Shown: positions 7,434 through 16,492, numbered from the stretch's first letter. The stretch is 64,000 bases of DNA from Streptomyces specialis (GCF_001493375.1 NZ_LN929894.1:424513-488512); one strand, 5' to 3'. Notes: generated by a model from the letters alone, not told the origin. Translations and numbers: made by a program.

Positions 7434-8738
7434 ATGACGACGACCGACAGCCGGCACTTCCGCGCCCAGGCGGAGCTGCGGCACGCCGTGCGCCAAGTGG
7501 CCCGTACCCACCGCCTTCCGGTCGATCTGCGGGCCCGGCTCGTGGTCTCGGTGACCGCCGTCGCGGGCTCGGCGTTCGCGGCGGGCGCCGCCGTTCACCT
7601 GGAGACCTCGGTGCGGCGGGCCGGTGACGGGCACCCCGGGACGCTCGCCGTGGTCTGCCGCCCGCAGGGCGCCGTGGGGCAGCCCGAGGCGGCCGAGCTG
7701 CCGCTGCCGCCCGAAGTCACCCCGGACGGCGGCGCGGTGTGGCGGGTGCCGCTCCCGCCGCGTCCGGCGGCGCGGACCCTCGGCGGCCCGGCCCGGTCCA
7801 AGGCGGCGCCCGAGGCGGCGCCGGAGACCGAACGGGAGGCGCTGGAGCAGGAGTTGCAGCAGGCGATGGCCCGCGCCGACGCGCTGGCCGCCGACCACCG
7901 GCGGCTGAAGCACGAACTGGCCGAGACGAACAGCGGCGTGCTCGCCCTCTACGTGCAACTGGAGGAGCGGGACGAGCGGTTGCGCCGCGCGCACGGCAAG
8001 ACGCTGCGCGAGCGGGAGGACGCCCTTCGTCCGCCGCCGCTGGACATCGACGGCCTGGAGCTGGCCGTGCACTACGCCCCGGCCGGCACCGACGCCCCCA
8101 CCGGCGGCGACCTCTACGACTGGTTCCGGCTGCCGGACGGCACCGTCCACATCACCGTCGTGGACGCCCTCGGCCACGGCGTCACCAGCACCCGCAGCGC
8201 GCTCAACGTCACCCACGCCGTGCGCACCCTCGCGCTGGAGGGGCACCGGCTGGACTCGATCATCGCCCGCGCCGACGAGGTGATGCGCCCGTTCGACCGG
8301 GACGTGATGGCCACCGTGCAGCTCGTCCGGATCGACCCCGCCACCGGTGAGCTGCTGCTCGCCAACGGCAGCCATCCGCCGGGGCTGTTGATCCGCTCCT
8401 CCGGGGAGCACGCGTACCTGGAGGTCAAGGGCCGGGGCATCGGCTTCCCGCTGCCGGGCAGCGAGAAGCTGCTGCGCGCCACCCTGGCGCCGGGGGACCT
8501 GCTGCTGCTCTACACCGACGGTCTCACCGAGAGCCGCCGCGACCCGCTGGAGGGCGAGGCCCGGCTGATCCGGGCGGCCCGCCGCCACGCGGCCCTGCCC
8601 ATCGCGGACGTCCCGCGCGCCATCGCCCGGGACATGCACACCGTGATCCTCCACCCCGACGACACCCTGGCCCTGGCGCTGCGTCTGCCGCCGGGCCCCG
8701 GCCGTGACCAGCAACCGAACCAGGAGAGTGCGCCATGA
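7434..8738 (+). CDS. RsbU-like PP2C phosphatase with central coiled coil
   Basis: A 434-residue protein. The N-terminal about 110 residues are a degenerate GHKL-like region (RAQAELRHAVRQVARTH). Residues about 120-190 are a Glu/Arg/Leu-rich coiled coil. Residues about 200-420 are a SpoIIE/PP2C domain with intact metal motifs GGDLYDWF, VVDALGHG, LLLLYTDGLTE and HPDDTLAL. It fits the output phosphatase that RsbT would switch on, acting on an anti-anti-sigma factor encoded elsewhere. The ATG is 11 bp after the presumed true end of the previous gene, and its stop overlaps the next ATG by 4 bp, so the sulfotransferase at 8735 is translationally coupled to this signalling operon. Confidence 0.88.
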   Translation: MTTTDSRHFRAQAELRHAVRQVARTHRLPVDLRARLVVSVTAVAGSAFAAGAAVHLETSVRRAGDGHPGTLAVVCRPQGAVGQPEAAELPLPPEVTPDGGAVWRVPLPPRPAARTLGGPARSKAAPEAAPETEREALEQELQQAMARADALAADHRRLKHELAETNSGVLALYVQLEERDERLRRAHGKTLREREDALRPPPLDIDGLELAVHYAPAGTDAPTGGDLYDWFRLPDGTVHITVVDALGHGVTSTRSALNVTHAVRTLALEGHRLDSIIARADEVMRPFDRDVMATVQLVRIDPATGELLLANGSHPPGLLIRSSGEHAYLEVKGRGIGFPLPGSEKLLRATLAPGDLLLLYTDGLTESRRDPLEGEARLIRAARRHAALPIADVPRAIARDMHTVILHPDDTLALALRLPPGPGRDQQPNQESAP

Positions 8739-9691
8739 CCGGCACCGCGAAGCGACCGATCCTCGTCACCGGTCTGCCGCGCAGCGGCACCAGTTGGGTC
8801 GGCAAGATGCTCCAGGCCGGCGGCGAGGTGGTGTACGTCAACGAGCCGCTCAACCCGAGCCGCCCGCCCGGCCGTTCGCCCGGGGTGCTCAACGCGTCGG
8901 TCACGCACGCGTTCCAGTACATCTGCGAGGACAACGAGGAGCCCTGGCTGCGGGCGTTCCGCGACACCGCGCGGCTGCGGTACCACCCGCTCGCCGAGCT
9001 GCGAGCCAACCGGGCGCTGCCCGATCTCGCCCGCCTGGTGAAGAACTTCTCGGCGTTCACCGCCGGACGGGCGCGCGGGCGGCGGGCGCTGCTGGACGAT
9101 CCGTACGCGGTGCTGTCGGCGGCCTGGTTCGCCCGCAGGCTGGGCGCGGTCGCGATCGTGCTGGTCCGCGATCCGGTGACGTGGTCGGGCAGTTGGCGCA
9201 AGCTCGGCTGGACGACGTACTTCCACGAGCTGCTGGAGCAGCCGCTGCTGGCGCGGGACCTGCTGGGCGAGCACGCCGGTGAACTGCGGGCCCTGGTGGG
9301 CAGTCAGGACGAGCTGGCGAAGAACGCGGCGCTGTGGCGTTTCACATACGACGCGGTGGACTCCATGCGGAAGAACACCGAGTCCCTGCACGTCGTGCGG
9401 TACGAGGACCTGGCCGGTGACCCGGAGACCCGTTTCGGCGAGCTGTACGCCACGTGCGGGCTGACGTGGGACGCGTCGGCGCGGCGGGCCGTGCGGGAGG
9501 CGACGCAGGCGGAGAACGCGCCGACGCGGGCGATGTCCTGGAGCCTGAAGGGCGGTCTGTCCCGGACGGCCTATCAGCCGATGGACAGCAAGGCCGCGCT
9601 GGTCACGTACCGGGACCGGCTCGGCGAGGAGGAGATCGCCCGCGTGCGGGAGCTGACGGCGGACGTGCGCGCCCGCTACTACGACGCCTGA
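8735..9691 (+). CDS. Sulfotransferase (first of three)
   Basis: A 318-residue PAPS-dependent sulfotransferase. The 5'-phosphosulfate loop TGLPRSGTSW spans residues about 12-21, and the 3'-phosphate region contains VLVRDPVTWSGSWRKLG. A C-terminal VRYEDLAGDP is typical of carbohydrate/Stf0-like families. It lacks a signal peptide or membrane segment, so it is probably cytoplasmic and would sulfate a sugar nucleotide or lipid-linked glycan. Its ATG overlaps the PP2C stop (ATGA), and its 3' end overlaps the convergent glycosyltransferase by 13 bp. Context assigns it to the polysaccharide locus. The acceptor is unknown. Confidence 0.87.
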   Translation: MTGTAKRPILVTGLPRSGTSWVGKMLQAGGEVVYVNEPLNPSRPPGRSPGVLNASVTHAFQYICEDNEEPWLRAFRDTARLRYHPLAELRANRALPDLARLVKNFSAFTAGRARGRRALLDDPYAVLSAAWFARRLGAVAIVLVRDPVTWSGSWRKLGWTTYFHELLEQPLLARDLLGEHAGELRALVGSQDELAKNAALWRFTYDAVDSMRKNTESLHVVRYEDLAGDPETRFGELYATCGLTWDASARRAVREATQAENAPTRAMSWSLKGGLSRTAYQPMDSKAALVTYRDRLGEEEIARVRELTADVRARYYDA

Positions 9692-10266
9692 CCGCGCCGC
9701 CGCAGCGAGAGCAGCGGCCGGCGCGCGGGCCGGACCATCAGCTCGTCCACGAGGGCGCCGAACCGCCGTACGGTTTCCGGCAGTTCGCTGATCTCCGGCC
9801 GGGCGGCGAATCGTTCGGGGCGTTCCAGGGCGGCCGTCAGCAGGAGCCGGAAGTCGTGCTCGGTGCTCGCGGCCCGGATCAGTCCGGCCTCGTCCAGCCG
9901 CCGGGAGAACCGCACTTGGTGGTCGTCGACGTGCTCGCCCAGTTCCGGGCGGCGGGGCACGACGATGGGGATACGGCCCGCGCCGCGCGCGTCCATGATC
10001 GAGCCGGGGCCGCCCTGGCAGACGACGACCGCCGACTGCCGCAGGGCGGCCTGGAGTTCACCGTGCGGCAGCATCGCGGTGGCCTCGATGCCGGGTGCGG
10101 CGGCCGGTGGCGGCGTGAAGCCGTGCTGCACCGTCCAGTTCAGGGCCGGGCCGTCGGCCTGCCACCGTTCGATCCAGGTCATCAGCCTGGTGAAGTGGTG
10201 GTGGTCGGTGCCGACCGTCACTAGGACGCGGGGGGCCGCGCCGAGTTCGCCGGGCATGGAGGTCAC
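9679..10266 (-). CDS. PssE/Alg13-like glycosyltransferase catalytic subunit
   Basis: A 195-residue protein resembling the UDP-sugar-binding half of two-component glycosyltransferases (Alg13, EpsF/PssE). It starts RVLVTVGTDHHHFTRLMTWIERW. It contains the donor-site region CQGGPGSIMDARGAGRIPIVVPR and DDHQVRFSRRLDEAGLI. Its partner is the gene immediately upstream. I chose GTG 10266, which overlaps that stop by 4 bp; ATG 10257 is the alternative. It would add one sugar to the lipid-linked repeat unit at the inner membrane face. Confidence 0.85.
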   Translation of the reverse strand: MTSMPGELGAAPRVLVTVGTDHHHFTRLMTWIERWQADGPALNWTVQHGFTPPPAAAPGIEATAMLPHGELQAALRQSAVVVCQGGPGSIMDARGAGRIPIVVPRRPELGEHVDDHQVRFSRRLDEAGLIRAASTEHDFRLLLTAALERPERFAARPEISELPETVRRFGALVDELMVRPARRPLLSLRRRGQAS

Positions 10267-10748
10267 ATCACCTTTCCGACCACGACCGAGCCGTCGTACA
10301 ACTCGCGCTGGTCTTCCCACTGGACGAGGAACAGATCGGTCACCGGGCGGCACAGCCGGCCGGTGACGGTCCGGCTGTCGATGCGGTCGAAGACCTCCAG
10401 GTAGGCCGTGCGCGCGCCACGCAGCCTGGCCACCCAGAAGAACGGCACGGCGACGCCGGCGCCCGAGCTGACGACCAGATCGGGCGCGTACCGGGGAACG
10501 AGGCGGAGGGCCAGCCACAGGTTCCGCAGCAGATTGGGGATGTTGCGGGTCGTCGGGTGGTACGCCCAGCGGACATTCTCGCCGTCGAGCAGCGAACGCG
10601 CGTCGGTGGTGTCGAAGGTGACCCACATCCTCTCGTGCCGGGTCCACCAGGGGGCCAGCTTGTGGAGCTGGGCCAGGTGGCCGCCGGCGGAGCAGACGAT
10701 CAGCACCCGCAGGCGCCGTCCGTCCGGGCCGTCCTCGTGCTGGCTCAT
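10263..10748 (-). CDS. PssD/Alg14-like membrane-anchoring glycosyltransferase subunit
   Basis: A 161-residue Alg14/PssD homologue. RVLIVCSAGGHLAQLHKLAPWW opens the Rossmann-like fold, VSSGAGVAVPFFWVARLRGARTAYLEVFDRI is the family signature, and the C-terminus FLVQWEDQRELY matches the docking tail for the Alg13-like subunit. It recruits the catalytic subunit (next gene, 4-bp overlap) to the membrane. Its ATG overlaps the upstream sulfotransferase stop by 4 bp, so sulfotransferase, PssD-like and PssE-like proteins are made from one coupled operon. Confidence 0.87.
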   Translation of the reverse strand: MSQHEDGPDGRRLRVLIVCSAGGHLAQLHKLAPWWTRHERMWVTFDTTDARSLLDGENVRWAYHPTTRNIPNLLRNLWLALRLVPRYAPDLVVSSGAGVAVPFFWVARLRGARTAYLEVFDRIDSRTVTGRLCRPVTDLFLVQWEDQRELYDGSVVVGKVM

Positions 10749-11698
10749 CGGGTGGTTCGCCCCCTGAGTCGGTAGCCGTAGCGGAGCATGCCGGGCGCGG
10801 TGAGCGCGGTGACGACGGCCCGGTCGCCGGGGGGCATCGCGGACCGCCAGGCGTCGTCCACGCGCAGCGGGACCGGGCCGTTGGTGAAGCGCATCGGGTT
10901 GCCGGAGACGCTGTGTTCGGCCGACAGCCGCAGCCCCGCCTCCTGGACGAAGTCGAGGTCGCCGGGCTTCAGTTCGCGCCCGGCGAGGGCGGCCACGCGG
11001 GTGAGGGCGGCGGCCGGGTCGGCGACGAACCGCTCGTAGCGCAGGCCCAGGGCGTTCCGGTGCACCAGCCGCAGGACGTCGAACAGGCCGTTGAACGCGG
11101 ACCAGCGGGCCGCCAGCCTGGGGACCGGGATGTTCGCCATGTAGGCGTCCTGGTCCACGACTTCGGGCCGCTTGACCTTCTTCGCCCAGGAGTGGGCCAC
11201 GCCCCGGCTGTCGCGGGTGACGTGCAGCAGCCGCAGATCGACGGACGGGACCCGGCGGAGGGTGGCGGCGTAGGAGACGTGCTTGGAGGAGTCGACCACG
11301 ACCGCGCAGCCGCTGACCTCCTGGATCGCGGTGTAGAGCCGGCCGAGGAGCGCGGTCAGCTCGCCGAGTCTGAGCCGGAAGTCGCGGCCCGGGTCGGGGG
11401 TCAGGAGCCGGGGCAGGTAGCGGGTGCGGTCCACCGCGTGCTGGAGCGCGGTGACCCGGGCGGGTTCCGCCGCCTCCCAGCCGCCGAACGCCCGCTTCCC
11501 GACGTCCGACCAGAACGGGCAGTCCAGGAACCGGGCGCCGCAGCCGCACAGTTCGTTGCGGGTGGCGCCGCGGGACCACAGGAACACGAGTTCACCGACG
11601 TGGAAGAAGCCGGGCAGCTCGCCGAGGGCGCGGGAGAGAACGGTACTCCCGCTGCGGCCCACTCCTCCGATGTAGAGAACGCGGACGGGTTCGACCAT
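10745..11698 (-). CDS. Sulfotransferase (second of three)
   Basis: A 317-residue sulfotransferase with the PAPS loop GGVGRSGSTVLSRALG (residues about 11-26). A Cys-rich loop NELCGCGARFLDCPFW is seen in many actinobacterial polysaccharide sulfotransferases. The 3'-phosphate region is VVDSSKHVSYAATLRR with HVTRDSRGVAHSW, and LRYERFVADP follows. ATG 11698 is the first gene of a three-gene minus-strand operon with the PssD/PssE pair. That linkage argues for glycan sulfation rather than small-molecule metabolism. Confidence 0.88.
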   Translation of the reverse strand: MVEPVRVLYIGGVGRSGSTVLSRALGELPGFFHVGELVFLWSRGATRNELCGCGARFLDCPFWSDVGKRAFGGWEAAEPARVTALQHAVDRTRYLPRLLTPDPGRDFRLRLGELTALLGRLYTAIQEVSGCAVVVDSSKHVSYAATLRRVPSVDLRLLHVTRDSRGVAHSWAKKVKRPEVVDQDAYMANIPVPRLAARWSAFNGLFDVLRLVHRNALGLRYERFVADPAAALTRVAALAGRELKPGDLDFVQEAGLRLSAEHSVSGNPMRFTNGPVPLRVDDAWRSAMPPGDRAVVTALTAPGMLRYGYRLRGRTTR

Positions 11699-11953
11699 GC
11701 GCAGAAGTCTCGGGGTGCCACGAAGTATTAACCAGTATTACAGCCGTAAGAACACATAATTGATGCATGTGTGGATGGACTGAAACCGGGAAATGCCGTC
11801 CCGCCGGATTCCGTACCGATCCCGGAAATACGGCGGGGCCCCTCGCGCGGACCCGTCGCACGAGCCACTATGCTGCCCCCCCCGGCCCGGACCCGATCCA
11901 CGAGACTCCACGAGACTCCATAAGGCTCCACGAAACGACGAGCGAGGGATTCC
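11699..11953. promoter_or_regulatory. Divergent intergenic region between sulfotransferase operon and flippase
   Basis: A 255-bp region with an AT-rich core (11725-11770, including AAGTATTAACCAGTATTAC) from which the minus operon and the flippase probably initiate. Short repeats of CGAGACTCCA occur near 11899-11919. I cannot assign specific operators or -10/-35 boxes. Confidence 0.45.
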
Positions 11954-13636
11954 GTGACCGCCCCCACCGCCTCGACCCCCTCGACCAGTCGTTGCTCAGC
12001 ACTGTTTCTGCCTCTGTCGTACTTCACGTGCTTGCTATTGTGGAGTTCCCTTCCGCTCCCCGCCGGCTGCGGACGACTGGCCGACAGATCCGGGACGGCG
12101 GGCGGGACCCGCGCCGTGGCGCGGAGCGGCGCGCTGGGACTGTTCGGCGCGGGGGTGGCCGCCGTCGGCGGCTTCACGCTGACCGCCGTGGTCACGCACG
12201 GTCTCGGCGCGGCCGGCGCGGGCGTCTTCTTCGAGGCGTTCGCGCTCTTCACGATTCTCGCCGCCATCGGCACGGCCGGCGCCGACACCGGGCTCCTCTA
12301 CACCGCCACGCGCAGCCGCGCGCTGGGCCGCGTCGCCGAGCTGCGCCGGGTCATGGCGGTCGCCTTCGGCCCGGTCGTGCTCGCGGCGACCGTGCTGGCC
12401 GTCTCCCTGTACGCCGCCGCGCCCGGCCTGGCCGGGCTGCTGATGGACGAGGCCCACCGCGACCAGGGCGCGGACCAACTGGCCCTGCTGGCGCCCTTCC
12501 TGGTGTGCGCGATCACCGGCCTGGTCGCGGTCCAGGCCACGCGCGGCTTCGGCGGCCTGCGGATCTACGTGGGGCTCCAGCAACTCGCCCTGCCGCTGGG
12601 CCGGGTGGCCCTGGTCGCCGCCGTGCTGGCGTTCGGCGCGCGGGGGTTGGCGGTGCCGCTGGCGTGGGCGATCCCGCTGCTGCTGACCTGCCCGCTGGCC
12701 CTGTGGGCGCTGTACGGACAACTCCGGCGCACCGAACGGGCCCTGCTGCCCGCCTCCGCCCCGGCGCGCCCGGTGCGGGAGATCGCGCGGGAGTTCTGGT
12801 CGTACGCGGCCGGGCGGGGGTTCGCGCAGGCGTTCACGCAGTCGATCGTCTGGTTCGACGTGATCATCGTCGGCGCGATGCGCTCGGCCCACGAGGCCGG
12901 GATCTACGCCGCCGCCAGCCGGTTCGTCACCACGGGCACGCTGGCGATGCAGGCGATGCGGCTGGCGATCCAGCCGCAGGTGGGCGCGGCGCTGGCGGTC
13001 GGCGACAAGCGCCGGGCGGAGGACCTCTACCGGGTCTCCACGCAGTGGATCACCGCCTCCTCCTGGCCGCTCTACCTGGTGCTGGCGACGTTCGGCCCGC
13101 AGGTGCTGCGGGTGTTCGGCGAGGAGTTCGCGGACGGCGCCGACGCGTTGAGCGTCCTGTCGGTGGCGATGCTGCTCAACCTGGCGACCGGGAACGTCAA
13201 CACGGTCCTGCTGATGGCGGGCAAGAGCCGCTGGACGGCGGTCAACACCGTGGTGGCCCTGGTGGTGAACATCGGGCTCAACCTGCTGCTCGTTCCCGGG
13301 CACGGCATCGTCGGCGCGGCGATCGCGTGGTCAGCGAGCATCGTGTGCGAGCAACTGATGGGCATGTACGAGGTCCGCGTCCTGCTGGCCCTGCGCGGGC
13401 ACGGCCGCGGCTTCGCCGTATCGGCGGCGATGGCGGCCCTGGTCTTCGGCGGCGGCGGCCTGGCCCTGCGCCTGGCCCTGGGCACGGACCTGTGGGTCCT
13501 CGCCCTCTACCTCGCGCTGGCGGTCCCGCTCTACGCGGCGGCGCTGTGGCGTTTCCGCACCGTCCTCGAACTCCCCGCCCTGCTCTCGGCGGTCGGCAGA
13601 CGCCGCCCCGGGCGCCACGCCCGCACCACCGGCTGA
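11954..13636 (+). CDS. Wzx-type polysaccharide flippase
   Basis: A 560-residue multi-spanning membrane protein of the MATE/MVF-like flippase superfamily (PST family), with 12 or more hydrophobic segments (examples: GLFGAGVAAVGGFTLTAVV, VALVAAVLAFGARGLAVPLA, TAVNTVVALVVNIGLNLLLV). It would move the undecaprenyl-linked repeat unit to the outer face. GTG 11954 has a GCGAGGG site 6-7 nt upstream. Residues 1-54 are Ser/Pro/Cys-rich and use atypical codons, so GTG 12116 may be the real start. Confidence 0.85.
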   Translation: MTAPTASTPSTSRCSALFLPLSYFTCLLLWSSLPLPAGCGRLADRSGTAGGTRAVARSGALGLFGAGVAAVGGFTLTAVVTHGLGAAGAGVFFEAFALFTILAAIGTAGADTGLLYTATRSRALGRVAELRRVMAVAFGPVVLAATVLAVSLYAAAPGLAGLLMDEAHRDQGADQLALLAPFLVCAITGLVAVQATRGFGGLRIYVGLQQLALPLGRVALVAAVLAFGARGLAVPLAWAIPLLLTCPLALWALYGQLRRTERALLPASAPARPVREIAREFWSYAAGRGFAQAFTQSIVWFDVIIVGAMRSAHEAGIYAAASRFVTTGTLAMQAMRLAIQPQVGAALAVGDKRRAEDLYRVSTQWITASSWPLYLVLATFGPQVLRVFGEEFADGADALSVLSVAMLLNLATGNVNTVLLMAGKSRWTAVNTVVALVVNIGLNLLLVPGHGIVGAAIAWSASIVCEQLMGMYEVRVLLALRGHGRGFAVSAAMAALVFGGGGLALRLALGTDLWVLALYLALAVPLYAAALWRFRTVLELPALLSAVGRRRPGRHARTTG

Positions 13637-13667
13637 GGCGCCACCGGCCGGGGGGCTGTGGGGCTGA

Positions 13668-13694
13668 GGGGCGCGCCGGCCGTCGGCGCGCCCC
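13668..13694. terminator. Bidirectional terminator between flippase and Wzz-like gene
   Basis: GGGGCGCGCCG (13668-13678) pairs perfectly with CGGCGCGCCCC (13684-13694) around a 5-nt loop, placed between two convergent stop codons. Confidence 0.8.
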
Positions 13695-13701
13695 CGGCCG
13701 T

Positions 13702-15204
13702 TCAGACGCGGGTGTGCCGGGCCGTGGAGGCGCCGGCCGGCACCACCAGGGCACAGCCCGCGACCGGGGTGTCCAGCCGTTCCAGGGCCGTGGCCAGGGC
13801 TTCCACGTCGGCCGTGTCCGTCTCCCGGGACTGGGCCACGATCACGGCCGCGCCCGCCGTGCCCGCCAGGGTGACGACCTCCGAACGGGTCAGGCCGCCC
13901 GACGCGTCCAGCACCACCCAGGTGCCCGCGGCGGTCAGTTCGGACACCAGCGCGCGGAACTCCTCGCCCGCGATCAGCTCCCGCGGGACCCCGTCGGCCG
14001 CGTCGCCGTGCGCCACCCGCAGACCGGCGACGCCCGTGGTGTGCAGGGTGACCTTCGCGGTGCCGCCGGCCGCCGCCAGGGGAGCGAGCGCGGGGGCCGG
14101 CGCCCCGGTCCGGCCCGGGCTGAGCAGGACCACGTCGCCCAGCGCCTCGGCCAGCGCGGTCGCCAGGTTGGCGCCGGGCAGCGCGCGGGGGGCCGGTCCG
14201 GTGAGGTCGGCGACCAGCAGCACGCGCGTGCCGCGCCGCCGCAGGGCGGGCACCAGCAGCGCGCGCAGCAGGCGGTAGGACTCGGCGGCCGGCCCGGCCG
14301 GGTCCTCGACCAGCGCCAACGCGGCCGGCCCGGCCGGGATCTCGGCCAGCAGCGGCGCCCCGGCCGCCTCGGCCGCCTCGCGTCCGCCGGACACCCGCCC
14401 GTCGAACCGGTCGCGCGCGAAGGCCGCCGCCAGCCCCAGGATCAGCGCCGCGAGGACACCCCCGCCCAGGAACAGCGGATCGCCGGCGGGGGACGCGGCC
14501 ACCGCCCGGTCCGCCTCCTCCAGCACCGAGCCGGGCATGAACGAGCCCGCCCGCAGGTCGTTCCGCCGGTCGGACAGGCCCTGGACGTCCCGCAGCGCCA
14601 CCTGCCGGTCGGTGTCGGCCGCGCGCGCCTGGGCCGAGTCCGCCGCCGCCGACGCCAGCGCCTCCTCGGCGGCGGGCAGCGCGGCCCGCGCCTCGTCCAG
14701 CGACTCCGTCAGCCCGCGCAGCAACTCCTCCTGCCTCGCCCGCCCCTGGGCCTCCCGGTGCGCGAGGTAGGCGGTGGCGAGGGCGTTGGCGCCGTCGATC
14801 GCCGCCTGCCGGGAGGCGGCGTCGTAGGTGAGGCGGAGCGTCGCGGTGTCGGCGGACGGCGTCACCGTCAGGTGGGAGCGCAGCGCGTCCGGTTCCCGCC
14901 CGCCCGCCAGCGACTCGGCGGCCAGCGCGGCGACTTCGGAGGAGCGCGCGATCTGGGCCTCGCTCTGCGTGTTCACGAGCTGGTCGGGCGTCTTGCCCGA
15001 CTCGAAGGGGTTCGTCCCGATCGGGTCGACGCGCACCACGGTCGTCGCCTCGTACGACGACGGCGCCAGCGCCGCGTAGCCCGCGACCCCGGAGACCCCG
15101 GCCAGGGCCACGGCGAGCACCGTGCGCCACCGGCGCCGGGGCACCTCGCCGTAGCGCCTCACATCGACGGACCGCACATCAGCCGTGCCACTGGTGCCAC
15201 TCAT
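13702..15204 (-). CDS. Wzz/chain-length co-polymerase with a degenerate tyrosine-kinase-like domain
   Basis: A 500-residue inner-membrane protein. A transmembrane helix at about 27-48 is followed by the Wzz signature SYEATTVVRVDP, a coiled-coil periplasmic-type region (about 130-225), a second helix at about 243-262 and a cytoplasmic Rossmann-like domain (about 275-495). The fold resembles CpsD/CapB bacterial tyrosine kinases fused to Wzz. The position of Walker A reads LVADLTGPAPRALPGANL with no GK(S/T), and no C-terminal Tyr cluster is present, so kinase activity is unlikely. It probably controls chain length with the polymerase at 16492. Confidence 0.82.
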   Translation of the reverse strand: MSGTSGTADVRSVDVRRYGEVPRRRWRTVLAVALAGVSGVAGYAALAPSSYEATTVVRVDPIGTNPFESGKTPDQLVNTQSEAQIARSSEVAALAAESLAGGREPDALRSHLTVTPSADTATLRLTYDAASRQAAIDGANALATAYLAHREAQGRARQEELLRGLTESLDEARAALPAAEEALASAAADSAQARAADTDRQVALRDVQGLSDRRNDLRAGSFMPGSVLEEADRAVAASPAGDPLFLGGGVLAALILGLAAAFARDRFDGRVSGGREAAEAAGAPLLAEIPAGPAALALVEDPAGPAAESYRLLRALLVPALRRRGTRVLLVADLTGPAPRALPGANLATALAEALGDVVLLSPGRTGAPAPALAPLAAAGGTAKVTLHTTGVAGLRVAHGDAADGVPRELIAGEEFRALVSELTAAGTWVVLDASGGLTRSEVVTLAGTAGAAVIVAQSRETDTADVEALATALERLDTPVAGCALVVPAGASTARHTRV

Positions 15205-15532
15205 GAGAACCTTTGCTCGCGCTTTGCTTGCATATCGACAACTGAGTACTCCGGCCGCCCCGGACGGTGCCGGAACGATCCGCTGGGGCGTTCCGGCGGA
15301 GATCGCGTGAATACCGTGTGCGCCCTGGAAAATGTGATCACCGCGTTAACAACTCCGCGTCGGGGAAAGCGTGGTGTATCGCCTTCCGGGCGAATACCCC
15401 TCTCCAACGCCAATGATCCGGATGATAATCTCACCGCCTTGGTCTCTGGCAAGTAATGGAGACGTGTAACCGGCGAAGCTCAAGCCGGAGGCCCGGAAAC
15501 CGCAAGCGTCCGGCAAGCGATGAGGTCACACC
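15205..15532. promoter_or_regulatory. Divergent promoter region between Wzz-like and GT2 operons
   Basis: A 328-bp gap of lower GC. The last about 90 bp before the GT2 start (15450-15525) can fold into adjacent short hairpins (for example CCGGC at 15471-15475 with GCCGG at 15485-15489), so a structured leader is possible. I do not recognise it as a known riboswitch class. No open frame here is supported. Confidence 0.45.
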
Positions 15533-16492
15533 ATGAGCGAGAGCGCCGTGGCACCGGAATCCCCGGCGGCGACGACCAGGCCCGCCCCCACCGTCAGCGT
15601 CGTGGTCCCCACCCGGGACCGCCCCGAACTGCTGCGCCGGGCGGTCACCGCCATCCTGGGCCAGCGCTACGCCGGCCCCGTCGAATGCGTCGTGGTCTTC
15701 GACCGCAGCGACCCCGTCCCGGTGGACGTGCCCACCGGCGACGGCCGCACCCTGCGGTACCTGCGCAACGACCGCACCCCGGGCCTGGCCGGCGCCCGCA
15801 ACACCGGCATCCTCGCCGCCACCGGCGAACTCGTCGCGTTCTGCGACGACGACGACGAGTGGCTGCCCGGAAAGCTCGCCTCCCAGACCGAGTTGCTCGA
15901 ACGCCACCCCGAAACCCCGCTGGTCTCCGCCGGGATCATCGTCAGCTACGGCGACCGCGACATCCCCCGGCCGGCCCCCGACCGGCCGCTGTGGCGCGCC
16001 GACTTCCTGCGCGACCGGATCATGGAGATCCACCCCAGCACCGTCCTCGTCCGCCGCGCCGCCCTCCTCGACCGCATCGGGCTGGTGGACGAGGAGATCC
16101 CCGGCGGGTACGGCGAGGACTACGAGTTCCTGCTGCGCGCCGCCGACGCCGGTGGCGTCCGCGCCGTGCGCGAACCGCTGGTCCGCGTCCTGTGGCACGC
16201 CCGGTCGTACTTCTTCGACCGCTGGCAGATGATCATCTCCGCGCTGGACTACCTGCTGGACAAGCACCCCGACTTCCGCACCGATCCCGTGGGCCTGGCC
16301 CGCATCGAGGCCCAACTCGCCTTCGCCCACGCCGGACTCGGCGACATGCCGGGCGCCCGCCGCCTGGCCGTCCGCGCCTTCCGGCACAACTGGCGCGAAC
16401 AGCGGCTCTACGCCGCCCTGCTGGCCAGCACCCGCCTGGTGAAGGTCGACACCATCGTCACCCTCGCGCACCGCGCCGGCCGAGGGATCTGA
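15533..16492 (+). CDS. Family 2 glycosyltransferase
   Basis: A 319-residue GT2 enzyme. TVSVVVPTRDRPELLRRAV starts the GT-A fold, VAFCDDDDEWLPGKL carries the DxD metal/nucleotide-sugar motif, and GGYGEDYEFLLRA is the acceptor/catalytic ED motif. There are no membrane helices; it should act at the cytoplasmic membrane face, adding a sugar to the lipid-linked unit. It begins at ATG 15533 with a weak GATGAGG site upstream. Its stop overlaps the polymerase start (TGATG). Confidence 0.92.
   Translation: MSESAVAPESPAATTRPAPTVSVVVPTRDRPELLRRAVTAILGQRYAGPVECVVVFDRSDPVPVDVPTGDGRTLRYLRNDRTPGLAGARNTGILAATGELVAFCDDDDEWLPGKLASQTELLERHPETPLVSAGIIVSYGDRDIPRPAPDRPLWRADFLRDRIMEIHPSTVLVRRAALLDRIGLVDEEIPGGYGEDYEFLLRAADAGGVRAVREPLVRVLWHARSYFFDRWQMIISALDYLLDKHPDFRTDPVGLARIEAQLAFAHAGLGDMPGARRLAVRAFRHNWREQRLYAALLASTRLVKVDTIVTLAHRAGRGI

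Noticed and set aside
11767-15456. Plus-strand open frame of 1229 codons across flippase and the Wzz-like gene
   Set aside because: It runs out of frame through the flippase and antisense to the Wzz-like gene, and is Arg/Gly/Pro-rich with no recognisable domain.
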